Below are positions 25,246-33,876 of a DNA stretch of 51,888 nucleotides, piece by piece. How positions within the stretch are numbered: position 1 is the first letter of the stretch; each line of letters opens with the position of its first letter. This stretch comes from a virus. The translations under genes were made by a program, and so were the position numbers. The notes beneath the pieces were generated by a model, which was not told the origin of the DNA, made no database searches, and was given only the letters and a program-made list of their open reading frames with translations. The DNA is taken from positions 1-51,888 of the IMG/VR virus record IMGVR_UViG_3300037245_002962. One strand, written 5' to 3'.

Positions 25246-25842
25246 ATGAGTGCAACTTGGTATGCGTGTAAAATAAAGTACCTCAAGACAGAAGAGGATG
25301 GGAAACAGAAAAAGGCGATAGGACAATATTTACTGGATGCTATTTCCTTCACTGAGGCTGAGGCTAGGATTATATCTGAAGCTGAAAAATTTACTGATAG
25401 TGGTTTTGAAGTAACCGATATTAGTAAGACAAATATTTGCGAACTATTCCCGAATAAGAATGGTGATCGCTGGTTTAAAGCCAAGGTTAAATTCATTATT
25501 ACTGATGAAAATAATGGGAAGGAGAAGAAAACCAATAATTATATGCTTGTTGAGGCGAATACTGTAAAGGAAGCTTATGATTTCCTGACTGAAAAGCTGT
25601 CAGGTATGATTATACCGTTTATCATATCTGATATTGATGAATCGCCTGTATTGGATGTATTTCCATTCTTTAGCGATAAGGAAGAGATTCCAGAGAAGTT
25701 AAAACCACTTATTAAAAAAGAGGTTGTAATTCCCGAATATGACACCAAGGAAAAGTATATAGTTGGGGATACTGTAATGTTTGGTGGATGTGAATGTATA
25801 ATTATAAGTAATGGTACTAACGCTGACTTTAGGAGGAAATAA
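25246..25842 (+). CDS. DUF4494 protein
   Basis: Starts MSATWYACKIKYLKTEEDGK and continues with YLLDAISFTEAEARII, a signature I associate with DUF4494, a family of unknown function common in Bacteroidetes phages and mobile elements. I choose ATG 25246, after AAAGAAAG, over an in-frame TTG at 25198 that lies in the terminator. First gene of the rightward DNA-metabolism operon, so probably early. Confidence 0.8.
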   Translation: MSATWYACKIKYLKTEEDGKQKKAIGQYLLDAISFTEAEARIISEAEKFTDSGFEVTDISKTNICELFPNKNGDRWFKAKVKFIITDENNGKEKKTNNYMLVEANTVKEAYDFLTEKLSGMIIPFIISDIDESPVLDVFPFFSDKEEIPEKLKPLIKKEVVIPEYDTKEKYIVGDTVMFGGCECIIISNGTNADFRRK

Positions 25843-25844
25843 TA

Positions 25845-26030
25845 ATGGCAAATGAAAGATCAGTATTAATTAATCGTATAGACAAGATTGAATCAAAAAT
25901 GAATCAGCCTAATAATAGCATGATATATGTTCTTGACTCTGACGATTGGGATTTAGTAAAACCTATACTTACTGAGAAGTGGAATAAAGAATTAAAGAAA
26001 TATACGTCTGAATTAAAAAAAATATTGTAA
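25845..26030 (+). CDS. Hypothetical protein (61 aa)
   Basis: Charged 61-residue protein (MANERSVLINRIDKIESKMN) with a good Shine-Dalgarno-like AGGAGG upstream and a 2-nt gap from the preceding gene. No family recognised. Confidence 0.65.
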   Translation: MANERSVLINRIDKIESKMNQPNNSMIYVLDSDDWDLVKPILTEKWNKELKKYTSELKKIL

Positions 26031-26031
26031 T

Positions 26032-26439
26032 ATGAAAAAGAAAAAAGGAAATAAAGACATTACATTAAGAACGGTTGAAGTTGGTCAGTTCGTGATACGT
26101 GTCGCGTTATCTAAGGTTGAGATCGAAACGACTTCGAAAAACTGGAAACATGTTTATAAGGAAGGGAGTGCAGCCTATAATGTTATATCATCGTTGGTTG
26201 ATAGCAGTTCTGTGGACTCATTAAGAACACTTGTATTGGCATTATATACCACGACAATGTTTTTTATCGATGCTGGATTTGTTAAAGATTTTCTTGATCT
26301 TATTCAGAAACATCAGCTTATAAATATGGACAAACCTCTATCTGAAGAGGAGGATCAGGTAATACTTGAAGAAGAAAAACGTTTACATGAAAATAAGGAG
26401 GAGGATAAAGATGGTGAAGACGCATTGGAGAAAGAATAA
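26032..26439 (+). CDS. Hypothetical protein (135 aa)
   Basis: Basic start (MKKKKGNKDI), a central hydrophobic helix around residues 63-85 and a very acidic C terminus (EEEDQVILEEEKRL). The next gene starts inside its last 29 bases. No family recognised; expression with exonuclease and helicase suggests DNA metabolism. Confidence 0.6.
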   Translation: MKKKKGNKDITLRTVEVGQFVIRVALSKVEIETTSKNWKHVYKEGSAAYNVISSLVDSSSVDSLRTLVLALYTTTMFFIDAGFVKDFLDLIQKHQLINMDKPLSEEEDQVILEEEKRLHENKEEDKDGEDALEKE

Positions 26440-26935
26440 GGATCCGAAATTCCTATCAGGAGAGGATTTGAAATTTGGATTAATCAAAGATATGCCTGAT
26501 GGGGTGATTGTGAAGATCGCATCAGTCAGACAAGATGAAGCATATCAGCAAGGTGAAGGTATAGTGCCAGTAAGTGTGCTTATGTTTGAAAGTATTAATG
26601 GAGAACCTTTATCAAAGGGTGTAATTCCCGCCAAATGGACACTTGAGTTCATGAGAAAATTAGGTATTACATCTCCGTATCTTGAGGATTGGATTAGTCA
26701 AAAAATGATTATTTATGCCAGACCTCATAGTAAATTCGGTTACGTTGTTCGATTCAAGGAATATAAGGATCCTAATTTCAAACCTAAGTTGACACATGAG
26801 TCTGAAAGCTGGAATGACATTATTGCATGGCTTAAAGATCCTAAGCACACAATGAAAATGCTTCTAGCTAAATATGATATGAGTAAAACTGATCAGAAAA
26901 AATTAAAGGAAGAATGCAAGACTGGGAAGAAATAG
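26411..26935 (+). CDS. Recombination-associated phage protein (OB-like)
   Basis: Starting at ATG 26411 (MVKTHWRKNKDPKFLSGEDL), preceded by GGAGGAGG, it has FLSGEDLKFGLI, then KWTLEFMRKLG and WISQKMIIYARP. This order resembles a family of phage proteins found next to recombination exonucleases, possibly with an OB-like fold. The exonuclease starts inside its 3' end (22-nt overlap), implying coupled work. Biochemistry unknown. Confidence 0.6.
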   Translation: MVKTHWRKNKDPKFLSGEDLKFGLIKDMPDGVIVKIASVRQDEAYQQGEGIVPVSVLMFESINGEPLSKGVIPAKWTLEFMRKLGITSPYLEDWISQKMIIYARPHSKFGYVVRFKEYKDPNFKPKLTHESESWNDIIAWLKDPKHTMKMLLAKYDMSKTDQKKLKEECKTGKK

Positions 26936-27657
26936 ATGACGAACGAGAACTGGAATGGCTTATCGATAGGTCAACCAGAATAACTTCAAGTAATATCCAT
27001 AAATTAAAAATGAAAGGTCGGGGTGTTAGATTTGGGAAAGTAGCGATAGGCTACATAGCAGAACTCGTATTTCAAATAAAGAGAGGTGATCTTATAGACA
27101 GTAAAGATGCTTGGCAATTAAGATTCGGCAAGGATAATGAGCCTCTGGCAATTCGATGGTTACGTGCTCGCTGTGGAATGGACAGTATTAAATCAGGCAC
27201 AAATGATGGTGACAAAATACTATTCAGAAAAGAATTAGGTGAAGCATTCGGTGACAGTACCGATTATGATGTGCATAATTTCGAAGGTATCCATTATGCT
27301 ATTGGTGAGATTAAGATTCCAGCCAATAAAGTTAAAGCCTGCGATGCTATCGATAATTGGACTCGCGAAAGCTGTGTTGGTGAATATTGTGATCAATTCT
27401 CAGGTCACTTTATAGCTGCACCATGGATCAGCGAGCTGCATTACACTGTTTATAATGCCCACAGGAATAAACTAACTGGAAAATACTATGACGAAGGTGT
27501 TACTTTCATTTATACCAGAGATGAATTCCAAGGCCTGATTGATGAGAATAAATACCTGATCCCCAGAGTTCATGAATTCGTGCTACTTTGCGTTAAACGG
27601 CTATATGTGCCCGAGGATATCAATAAATGGTGGGCTGAAAAAGAATACCGAGTTTAA
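26914..27657 (+). CDS. YqaJ-like phage exonuclease
   Basis: A 247-residue PD-(D/E)xK nuclease. ITSSN at residues 23-27 corresponds to the YqaJ N-terminal motif, RFGKDNEPLA around 67-77 is the RGxxxEP motif, and FGDSTDYD (about 111-118) with GEIKIP (about 130-135) supplies the D and ExK catalytic residues. Such enzymes resect double-stranded ends for recombination. It acts with the preceding OB-like protein, and possibly the SSB-like protein at 33401. I see no RecT or Erf annealing protein. Confidence 0.78.
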   Translation: MQDWEEIDDERELEWLIDRSTRITSSNIHKLKMKGRGVRFGKVAIGYIAELVFQIKRGDLIDSKDAWQLRFGKDNEPLAIRWLRARCGMDSIKSGTNDGDKILFRKELGEAFGDSTDYDVHNFEGIHYAIGEIKIPANKVKACDAIDNWTRESCVGEYCDQFSGHFIAAPWISELHYTVYNAHRNKLTGKYYDEGVTFIYTRDEFQGLIDENKYLIPRVHEFVLLCVKRLYVPEDINKWWAEKEYRV

Positions 27658-27665
27658 TTAAAAAG

Positions 27666-27690
27666 AAGACTACTTTTATTTGGTAGTCTT
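27666..27690 (+). terminator. Terminator after exonuclease gene
   Basis: Stem AAGACTAC/GTAGTCTT with a T-run. Confidence 0.85.
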
Positions 27691-27702
27691 TTTTTTTATG
27701 CC

Positions 27703-27710
27703 TAACTTTG
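27703..27710 (+). promoter_or_regulatory. Promoter of second DNA-metabolism transcript
   Basis: TAACTTTG after a T-run, followed by a leader almost the same as at 25224-25246 (TAAATTAAAGAAAG). Repeated use of one terminator-promoter-RBS module. Confidence 0.6.
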
Positions 27711-27734
27711 ACTTAAATTAAAGAAAGGAAAGTT

Positions 27735-28538
27735 ATGAGTATATTTAATTTATTTAAAACCAAGACTAAAAGCAATAATGAATTAGTAGCTGAAATTCAT
27801 GAAAGTTTCAACACTGAAGTTGATAGGATTTTGTATGAAACTGGTTTAAAGAAAGACATTCCTGCTGTAGACGAAAAATTATCAGATAAGGTATCCAGAT
27901 TGAAAAAAATGGGCTTTAGTAGCGCTAAGGGTATTTCTGAACTTAAGGCTAAGGCTATGACTGTACAAAATATTGAGAGAGATAATCGACGTAAGGATGA
28001 ATTAAGGGAAGCTGCATTGTATTTCTCACAAAAATATCCTCTAAATAAGTTCATTACTAAAGAATCTGTGATGAAAATATGTGAAAAATATGGTCTTATC
28101 TATGGGGGAGTAGAATATTATGAAGGTGATGTCCCTGATAAGAATCTACGTGAGATTGAATCATTTAAATTACATAAAGAGGATTCGGTTTGGCAAAAAT
28201 CCAGTCGTGACAGGAGCATGATGATGGATTGGGGGATGTCTCATAAGAAAATGAAGAAAGAAGTAGCCCGTGGTCATTCTTTTACTACGGATGATTCTGA
28301 GAGAATTTATAGCGATAATCATGTTTATATATCAGTATCGCTTATAATAGCTGCACCTCCCAGTGATTTCAATATGGAGAATATGAATATCAGACATTTT
28401 GAGATTGTCAAGCAAGAAATTCCTGATCCAGTAGTGATGCAACCCGTAATGTTTGAAGAGAAAGAATATTACTTGATACTTTCAGCTTGGGGTGAAGAAG
28501 CAAGTGACGATTCAGTTGTAAACCAAAAATTTAATTAA
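27735..28538 (+). CDS. Hypothetical phage protein (267 aa)
   Basis: Helical N-terminal half (NELVAEIHESFNTEVDRILY; later KVSRLKKMGFSSAKG) and a beta-rich C-terminal half ending EKEYYLILSAWGEEASDD. I recall similar proteins in Bacteroidetes phages and mobile elements but no function. First gene of its transcript. Confidence 0.7.
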   Translation: MSIFNLFKTKTKSNNELVAEIHESFNTEVDRILYETGLKKDIPAVDEKLSDKVSRLKKMGFSSAKGISELKAKAMTVQNIERDNRRKDELREAALYFSQKYPLNKFITKESVMKICEKYGLIYGGVEYYEGDVPDKNLREIESFKLHKEDSVWQKSSRDRSMMMDWGMSHKKMKKEVARGHSFTTDDSERIYSDNHVYISVSLIIAAPPSDFNMENMNIRHFEIVKQEIPDPVVMQPVMFEEKEYYLILSAWGEEASDDSVVNQKFN

Positions 28539-28551
28539 TCTATAAAGAGAG

Positions 28552-28920
28552 ATGAAGAAGATATTTAATTTTATATTTAACCTGATAGACCCAATCAACT
28601 GTAAGACTAATTGGTTTTCGATAAGATTCCACAGATGGGGTTCTGAAAATATTAAGAATTCCAATAAAATATTTAAGTCGCAAACATTTGAGGAATTTAA
28701 GTATTTCAATGTACGTGGGGCTGGCGAATTAGCTATAGGTAGGAATTACGGCAATCAGTATAATGATGCCAGAATAAGTATTGGTGCTGAGTGGGGTGAC
28801 TACGGGTTTATTGGCGGTTGGATGGAAAAAGATGAAGCAGTAAAAATGGCTGAATTCATACTGAAAGAATGCTCTAGGGATATTATTAATGATGCTTTAA
28901 AACACGGCAAATTAAATTAA
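28552..28920 (+). CDS. Hypothetical protein (122 aa)
   Basis: Globular alpha/beta protein with NVRGAGELAIGRNYG in the middle and a helical C terminus. The stop is followed by TCTATAAAGA, the same spacer as follows the previous gene's stop, suggesting a duplicated intergenic segment. No family recognised. Confidence 0.65.
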   Translation: MKKIFNFIFNLIDPINCKTNWFSIRFHRWGSENIKNSNKIFKSQTFEEFKYFNVRGAGELAIGRNYGNQYNDARISIGAEWGDYGFIGGWMEKDEAVKMAEFILKECSRDIINDALKHGKLN

Positions 28921-28932
28921 TCTATAAAGAAG

Positions 28933-29112
28933 ATGGATGAGGATATAAAAGCAATATATGATTTCGTATGTAAACAGGAAGATCTTAATCATAAGGTTTC
29001 TGATGCTATGCAACTGGATGCGCTTAAAAGCCATTATTCAGATATGGCTACAGTTTTTTGGACGGTAAAATCATTCATTGAGGTTAATTTCAAGGGAGAT
29101 AGCGATGGATAA
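28933..29112 (+). CDS. Small helical protein (59 aa)
   Basis: Begins MDEDIKAIYDFVCKQEDLNH and is charged and helical. RBS-like AAGAAG lies just before the ATG. Its end overlaps the next start (ATGGATAA), indicating coupled translation. No family recognised. Confidence 0.65.
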   Translation: MDEDIKAIYDFVCKQEDLNHKVSDAMQLDALKSHYSDMATVFWTVKSFIEVNFKGDSDG

Positions 29113-29281
29113 TTACAATTACCCAGAGGGAAGTGACACTCCTGATGCTCCATGGAATCAACCCGACATCCCGTGTTGTATAGAGTGCAAAAGTGATAAT
29201 ATCAAACCTGATGAATTTGGATATGAATGCCTTGATTGCGGATTCATGTTAAGTAATGAACCAGATTGGGGCGATAAGTAA
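29105..29281 (+). CDS. Zinc-ribbon protein (58 aa)
   Basis: I start at ATG 29105 (MDNYNYPEGSDTPDAPW), after AAGGGAG, rather than an upstream TTG. CCIECKS and YECLDCG give two CxxC pairs, a short zinc ribbon with an acidic Pro-rich N-terminal tail. Probably a small regulator; function unknown. Confidence 0.65.
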   Translation: MDNYNYPEGSDTPDAPWNQPDIPCCIECKSDNIKPDEFGYECLDCGFMLSNEPDWGDK

Positions 29282-29314
29282 AATCAGCCCGATTAGGTAT
29301 AAAATAGCTAATAT

Positions 29315-29965
29315 ATGAACTGTAAACTAAGAGGTTTAGTAGATAGTAATGAAAAAAGAAGAATTACTGCTAAAATAAAATATGAAGGTATGATTTTTAG
29401 TAATTCTGATGGATATGAATTTATTATCGCCGAATACAATAATGCATTTGATGTAAATATTACATTCATTAAAACTGGCTTTAAATCAAATATAGAAATT
29501 AGTCAAGCTAAGAAAGGTAACGTTCAAGACTACTCTATACCATCGGTATGCAGTGTTGGTATTTTAGGTAGAAGGATGATTAAGGGTTGCGACTTAACTA
29601 TCGTTAATGTTTGGAGAGGTATGATATATAGGGTGTATTGTGAATCATACCTCAAGACGAATGCTTCTTACAGGGGTGTTGAGGTATGTGCTGACTGGTT
29701 ATATTTTGAGATATTTGAAAAATGGTATCATGATAACTATCCTGAATCTGACGATATTGAGATGCAATTAGATAAGGATTTATTATCTGGTGATCGAAAG
29801 ATATACTCACCAGAAACGTGTTGTTTTTTGCCTGAGGAATTGAATTTATTGTTCAGACGCAATATAAAGAAAGATAAAGCTAAGATTATACTTGCCGCAA
29901 ATAAATACAGGGACAGCATAACGGTAAGTACTTATAGCGCATTGATTAATTACAAAATAGATTGA
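29315..29965 (+). CDS. HNH/AP2-type homing endonuclease-like protein
   Basis: The N-terminal half (EFIIAEYNNAFDVNITFIKT; then SVGILG) resembles the AP2-like module of phage-borne endonucleases. The C-terminal half has YRGVEVCADWLYFEIFEKWY, DKDLL, and KIYSPETCCFLPEELNLLF, a pattern I know from HNH-like putative homing endonucleases in tailed phages. The catalytic set is not fully recognisable, so activity is uncertain. Freestanding, not inside an intron as far as I can see. Confidence 0.68.
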   Translation: MNCKLRGLVDSNEKRRITAKIKYEGMIFSNSDGYEFIIAEYNNAFDVNITFIKTGFKSNIEISQAKKGNVQDYSIPSVCSVGILGRRMIKGCDLTIVNVWRGMIYRVYCESYLKTNASYRGVEVCADWLYFEIFEKWYHDNYPESDDIEMQLDKDLLSGDRKIYSPETCCFLPEELNLLFRRNIKKDKAKIILAANKYRDSITVSTYSALINYKID

Positions 29966-29969
29966 TGTT

Positions 29970-30212
29970 ATGAAAAAGAAATTTCTGGAAATTATTAGAA
30001 TGCATGGTTTCACACTCGTTGATTATGAAACTTGGAGATTAACGTTTGATTGGCGTAGCTATCAGATCAAATATAAAAATAGAAAGGGCATTCAATTCGA
30101 TTGGTTTGGCAGGATTGACCGCTTAGATGATGATATGAATAGTATGGAGAACAAGCATGGTATCCTTATTGATTTCGAGAAACATGTAATATTAAGCCGA
30201 GGAGGTTTATGA
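29970..30212 (+). CDS. Hypothetical protein (80 aa)
   Basis: Small alpha/beta protein rich in Trp and Phe (TWRLTFDWRSYQIKYKN), overlapping the helicase start by 4 nt (ATGA). No family recognised; coupling suggests work with the helicase. Confidence 0.65.
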   Translation: MKKKFLEIIRMHGFTLVDYETWRLTFDWRSYQIKYKNRKGIQFDWFGRIDRLDDDMNSMENKHGILIDFEKHVILSRGGL

Positions 30213-31798
30213 TTAAACTTTGGAATCATCAGGTAGTGTTTAAAAATGCAATCCTGAAAGAAATGAGGAAAGGTAGCCGACACATAATTGGGTCGGCTGC
30301 TCCTGCTTTCGGGAAATCGTTTGTGATAGCCTCAATATCAGCAGATGCAATAAAGAAAGGTAATTCTGTATTACTTTTGACCCATAGGCTTAAAATTCTC
30401 AGTCAGAATAATGGTGCACTTAAGTCTTTTAATATTGAGCCGATTATTTTAAATGACGAAAAGAAAAACAAACTTCCTAATGGTAAAATGTATTCATCAT
30501 CAGCTCAAACTCTCAAAAGCAGATTCTTTGATGAAGATGTCCAAAATTTACTATCTAGGAACGATTTGTTGGTCTTAATCGATGAGTGTCATACTCAAGA
30601 CTGCAACTTCCTGCTTGAGACTGGGATTCTTGATAATAATTGGGTTCTAGGCTTCACTGGCACTGCGAGAAGATCGGGGCAGCAAAGACAGCTCGGATTG
30701 GATTATGATGTTATCGTGGAAACTATGAAAAAATCAGAACTTGTAGATTCTGGCAAACTCCCCAGATGTAGATATTTTGAAGTTCCAATCGACATATCCA
30801 AGGTTGCTAAAAATGCTGAAACTGGAGATTATCAAGCTAAATCAGTGTATAAAACATTTGATGACAGGACAGTATATCGGGGTGTAATTAAAAATTACAA
30901 ATTATATGGAGAAGGGAAGCAATTTGTTTGCTTTTGCGCCAATATAAGTCATGCAGTCAAAACTTGCGTTGAATTAAACAAGGCTGGTTTGAAAACAAAA
31001 TTTGTAGTATCTACTGTCAATAAACCGAATGAACCTGAAGATAAGAATAGCGCTGAATATATTCGTTACTTAGATCATCTTGAAACATACAATCTAGTTC
31101 GTGATAATGCTCATTTAAGGTCTACTCCAGAAGTTATAAATGATGAATTAGCTTCGGGTGAAATCGATGGCATTACTACAATAGAGGTGTTGTCTACGGG
31201 ATGGTCTTATGATCCTTTAACAGTTTTAATAATGGCTCGATGCACCATGTCACCCTCTCTATGGAGACAAATCGGCGGTAGAATAGAACGCCTTCATAAA
31301 GATAAGCCATATGGTATTGTTATTGATTTAGGGGATAATATTAGAAGATTAGGTAAATTCGATGAAGACCTTATTCCTTGTTTATGGCACGAAATGAGTG
31401 ATTCTATTGGATTGCCAGCCCAAAAAACATGCGGTGAGAAAGGTATCGATAAGAATGGCAATAAAGGCTGTAAAAGATTGATATTAGCATCCTATTCTAT
31501 TTGCCCCAGATGTGGACATATATTCAAAACTGAACGAGAAGAGAGGGAGGTTATATTGGTTGAAAGGCTTGCTCAGGAACCAAAGAAATTTAAGGACATG
31601 TCACCTCGGGCTTTACTTGATTATGCTGAACTTAATAATTATAGCAAGTCATGGTGTTTTCGGCAATTCTGGGTGAGAGCTGAAATTGAGAGAGATTTTA
31701 TTGATGATATGATTGCAATTGGTTATAAATATCCTTATATTTACAGAAAGATCAAGATGTATAAATCTAAAAGAAGAAAAAGGAATGAAAGAAAATGA
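30209..31798 (+). CDS. SF2 DNA helicase (DECH-box)
   Basis: A 529-residue superfamily 2 helicase: motif I APAFGKS at residues 31-37, motif II DECH at 126-129, motif III TGTARRSG at 151-158, motif VI WRQIGGRIERLH near 350-361. A Cys cluster (CGEKG, GCKR, CPRCG; about residues 410-437) is probably a zinc finger. Phage SF2 helicases of this kind unwind branched DNA in recombination-dependent replication. Neighbouring exonuclease, VRR-NUC and SSB-like genes fit that role. Confidence 0.85.
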   Translation: MIKLWNHQVVFKNAILKEMRKGSRHIIGSAAPAFGKSFVIASISADAIKKGNSVLLLTHRLKILSQNNGALKSFNIEPIILNDEKKNKLPNGKMYSSSAQTLKSRFFDEDVQNLLSRNDLLVLIDECHTQDCNFLLETGILDNNWVLGFTGTARRSGQQRQLGLDYDVIVETMKKSELVDSGKLPRCRYFEVPIDISKVAKNAETGDYQAKSVYKTFDDRTVYRGVIKNYKLYGEGKQFVCFCANISHAVKTCVELNKAGLKTKFVVSTVNKPNEPEDKNSAEYIRYLDHLETYNLVRDNAHLRSTPEVINDELASGEIDGITTIEVLSTGWSYDPLTVLIMARCTMSPSLWRQIGGRIERLHKDKPYGIVIDLGDNIRRLGKFDEDLIPCLWHEMSDSIGLPAQKTCGEKGIDKNGNKGCKRLILASYSICPRCGHIFKTEREEREVILVERLAQEPKKFKDMSPRALLDYAELNNYSKSWCFRQFWVRAEIERDFIDDMIAIGYKYPYIYRKIKMYKSKRRKRNERK

Positions 31799-31997
31799 AG
31801 AATTATGGGCAACGCCGAAAGCGGTTGTTTTTTTAAGCTTAGGTGGTTTTTCTGAGTCCAGAACTGATATTACACTGCATAACACACAGTTGGTTATAGA
31901 TGCTCTTAATAAGTTTATGAGTAAAAACTCAATGGCTTTAATGTCTATCAATGACGAGCTTAGTTTTGTAGATATAAGTAAGTCGAACAGTAATTAA
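31785..31997 (+). CDS. Hypothetical protein (70 aa)
   Basis: Starts at ATG 31785 (MKENEELWATPKAVVFLSLG), overlapping the helicase by 14 nt; GGAA precedes it. The longer in-frame version from 31713 lies wholly in helicase coding sequence. No family recognised. Confidence 0.6.
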   Translation: MKENEELWATPKAVVFLSLGGFSESRTDITLHNTQLVIDALNKFMSKNSMALMSINDELSFVDISKSNSN

Positions 31998-32005
31998 CGG
32001 AAAGT

Positions 32006-32386
32006 ATGAAGAAGCCACCAATTGTCGATATTCCAGAAGTATATACGCTGTATGAAAGAAGTCATTATAACGGTATTGCATATCGAACTAAAGATATGCA
32101 TGCTATGGTAAAAGGGTGTGATACGTTTGATATGCCGTTAGCTGGAATCGATATAAGCCATAACCCTTGGAATGATAGTCTGGAAAATATGGCTGATTTC
32201 ATATGGCATATGAAAAGAGTTGAAGATGCTGATCTGAAATGGGCTATTATTTTAAGCCCAGAGGGATGTATTATAGATGGCTATCATAGAGTTTGTAAGG
32301 CTATCATAGAAGGGCGAACTACTATCAGGGCTGTTCGATTAAATGAGATGCCAAGATCAATAAAAGAACAAGATGATAATGTATAA
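32006..32386 (+). CDS. ParB/sulfiredoxin-like domain protein
   Basis: A 126-residue protein with DMPLAGIDISHNPWND, LKWAIILSPEGCIIDGYHRVC and KAIIEGRTTIRAV. The IIDGYHR segment matches the ParB-like nuclease/sulfiredoxin fold signature (DGxHR). Phage versions are standalone domains of unsure role, possibly nuclease or nucleotide-dependent regulator. No HTH is fused. Confidence 0.7.
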   Translation: MKKPPIVDIPEVYTLYERSHYNGIAYRTKDMHAMVKGCDTFDMPLAGIDISHNPWNDSLENMADFIWHMKRVEDADLKWAIILSPEGCIIDGYHRVCKAIIEGRTTIRAVRLNEMPRSIKEQDDNV

Positions 32387-32404
32387 ATCTAAAAGGAAGA
32401 AGAA

Positions 32405-32671
32405 ATGAATTTAAAAGATGGTATTTTGGTAAGTTGTATGAAACAGATACAGAATGATAATACTGTATTCAATATGAAGATAGATATAAATCATGTCATG
32501 TTCAGTGCAACTAGAAAAAAATTAATTGGTGAATTTGAATTAGAAACAGATAAATTTTATGAATTATTAAGCTCACAGATAGATACGCAGTGTATTTTCT
32601 CTATCTGGTTTGGTAATGCATATAATAATTTACTGGAGAAAGAAGGTGGTGATATTAGACTTATGTGTTAA
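32405..32671 (+). CDS. Hypothetical protein (88 aa)
   Basis: Alpha/beta 88-residue protein (MNLKDGILVSCMKQIQND) with an A-rich RBS region. No family recognised; coexpressed with ParB-like and VRR-NUC genes. Confidence 0.6.
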   Translation: MNLKDGILVSCMKQIQNDNTVFNMKIDINHVMFSATRKKLIGEFELETDKFYELLSSQIDTQCIFSIWFGNAYNNLLEKEGGDIRLMC

Positions 32672-32680
32672 AATTATAAG

Positions 32681-33187
32681 ATGGTAAAAAGAATACCAAG
32701 GAATAAGAAAGAGGCGAGAGAGATGGCTAAAAGGAGGCAGGAGAATATCGATCTCCCTCCAGAGGATCATCTCCAAGCTTCGATTATCACATCATGGTAC
32801 GATAAGTACCCAGAAAACATTAATGATCTTATAGGTTATGATGCGAATGGTACTGATGGGAGAGATGGAGCTAGAAAGCAAGCTATGGGAACCAGACCGA
32901 AGGTTAGTGATCTCATGTGGTTTAAAGATCATGTATGTCATGGCCTGGAGGTTAAATTAACATATAAGCCTCATGATGCTGAACATGTATTGGGTCAATG
33001 TAAATTTATACTTGAAAAGTGTGGTCGTGGAGCTTTCATCACAAGTCTTGAAATGTTTTGGGATTATGTAGAAGGTAGAGGTGTCGGGATTCCAGCTCAA
33101 TTCGTGAAAGATTATATCCTACATACTGGGGTTAAGACAGTATTATTTTCGAATGTATTAAAATTATGGGAAAATGAAAGACAATGA
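32681..33187 (+). CDS. VRR-NUC-like nuclease
   Basis: Residues 28-50 have HLQASIITSWYDKYPE, then GTRPKVSDLMWF near 70-81 and HGLEVKLTY near 87-95. The D followed by ExK matches the PD-(D/E)xK core of VRR-NUC nucleases, which cut branched or flapped DNA. It likely acts as a junction resolvase in the recombination set. The next gene starts inside its last 14 bases. Confidence 0.7.
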   Translation: MVKRIPRNKKEAREMAKRRQENIDLPPEDHLQASIITSWYDKYPENINDLIGYDANGTDGRDGARKQAMGTRPKVSDLMWFKDHVCHGLEVKLTYKPHDAEHVLGQCKFILEKCGRGAFITSLEMFWDYVEGRGVGIPAQFVKDYILHTGVKTVLFSNVLKLWENERQ

Positions 33188-33383
33188 GAAACTTAGGGAA
33201 AAGATAATTGAAGCTCTAAATCGATTTATACGTGACGTTGAGACTCATAAAGGTGATTTTGGATCGGCTACCATTAAAATGAAACCTAGATATGACAAAA
33301 TTTATATAGAATCTTATGAGGTTCCTATATCAAATATACATGTAAGTGACACTGTTATATTAAGTGTTGAATTTTATAAATAA
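33174..33383 (+). CDS. Hypothetical protein (69 aa)
   Basis: Starts MKDNEKLREKIIEALNRFIR, helical then beta. Overlaps the nuclease gene by 14 nt. No family recognised. Confidence 0.6.
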   Translation: MKDNEKLREKIIEALNRFIRDVETHKGDFGSATIKMKPRYDKIYIESYEVPISNIHVSDTVILSVEFYK

Positions 33384-33400
33384 TTAAAACAAGAAAAACG

Positions 33401-33760
33401 ATGAAATTTGAAATTAAAGGAAAGATCATCTTGATTGATGATACGCAACAAATTACTGACAACTTCAAGAAACGTGAATTCGTAATTGAGGTTGAAAATG
33501 AGAGAAATTCTGACTGGAATGATTTTGTCAAATTCCAAGTCACACAGGATCGTTGTGACATATTGGATGCCTGTCATGTTGGTCAAGAAATTAATGTGCA
33601 TTTCAATATCAGAGGCAGGAGATGGGAAAAAGATGGAAAAGTTAATTACTTCTCTAATTTGGAGTGCTGGAGAATCGAGAAGCTTCAGGATACTACCCCT
33701 CCAGAGTTTGATGCAACTAAAATGCCACCTCCTCTTGAAGAAGATGACTTGCCATTTTAG
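33401..33760 (+). CDS. DUF3127 protein, probable ssDNA-binding protein
   Basis: The KKREFVIEVEN segment and the later strand INVHFNIRGRRWEKDGK with YFSNLECWRIEKL fit DUF3127, an OB-fold-like family in Bacteroidetes. The C terminus is acidic and ends EEDDLPF, closely resembling the partner-binding tail of bacterial SSB. I infer a phage single-stranded DNA-binding protein for replication and recombination. It closes the operon. Confidence 0.75.
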   Translation: MKFEIKGKIILIDDTQQITDNFKKREFVIEVENERNSDWNDFVKFQVTQDRCDILDACHVGQEINVHFNIRGRRWEKDGKVNYFSNLECWRIEKLQDTTPPEFDATKMPPPLEEDDLPF

Positions 33761-33778
33761 TTATGTTAAATAATAAAA

Positions 33779-33805
33779 TAATCTCAGTAGAAATATTGGG
33801 ATTTT
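33779..33805 (+). terminator. Terminator after SSB-like gene
   Basis: Weak stem AATCTCA/TGGGATT (one G-T pair) followed by TTTCTT. It separates the DNA-metabolism operon from the orphan array. Confidence 0.55.
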
Positions 33806-33848
33806 CTTGCTTTTTAAACAGAATATTTGTAATTTTATAATAATAAAT

Positions 33849-33870
33849 AGGTTTAAAATATTAGCAGTAA
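33849..33870 (+). repeat. Internal copy of the boundary repeat
   Basis: AGGTTTAAAATATTAGCAG and following TAA match the repeat at 21-52 and 581-612 apart from a short deletion. It lies just before the first gene of the second orphan array (ATG 33877), the same position as in the terminal arrays. Confidence 0.6.
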
Positions 33871-33876
33871 AAAATT

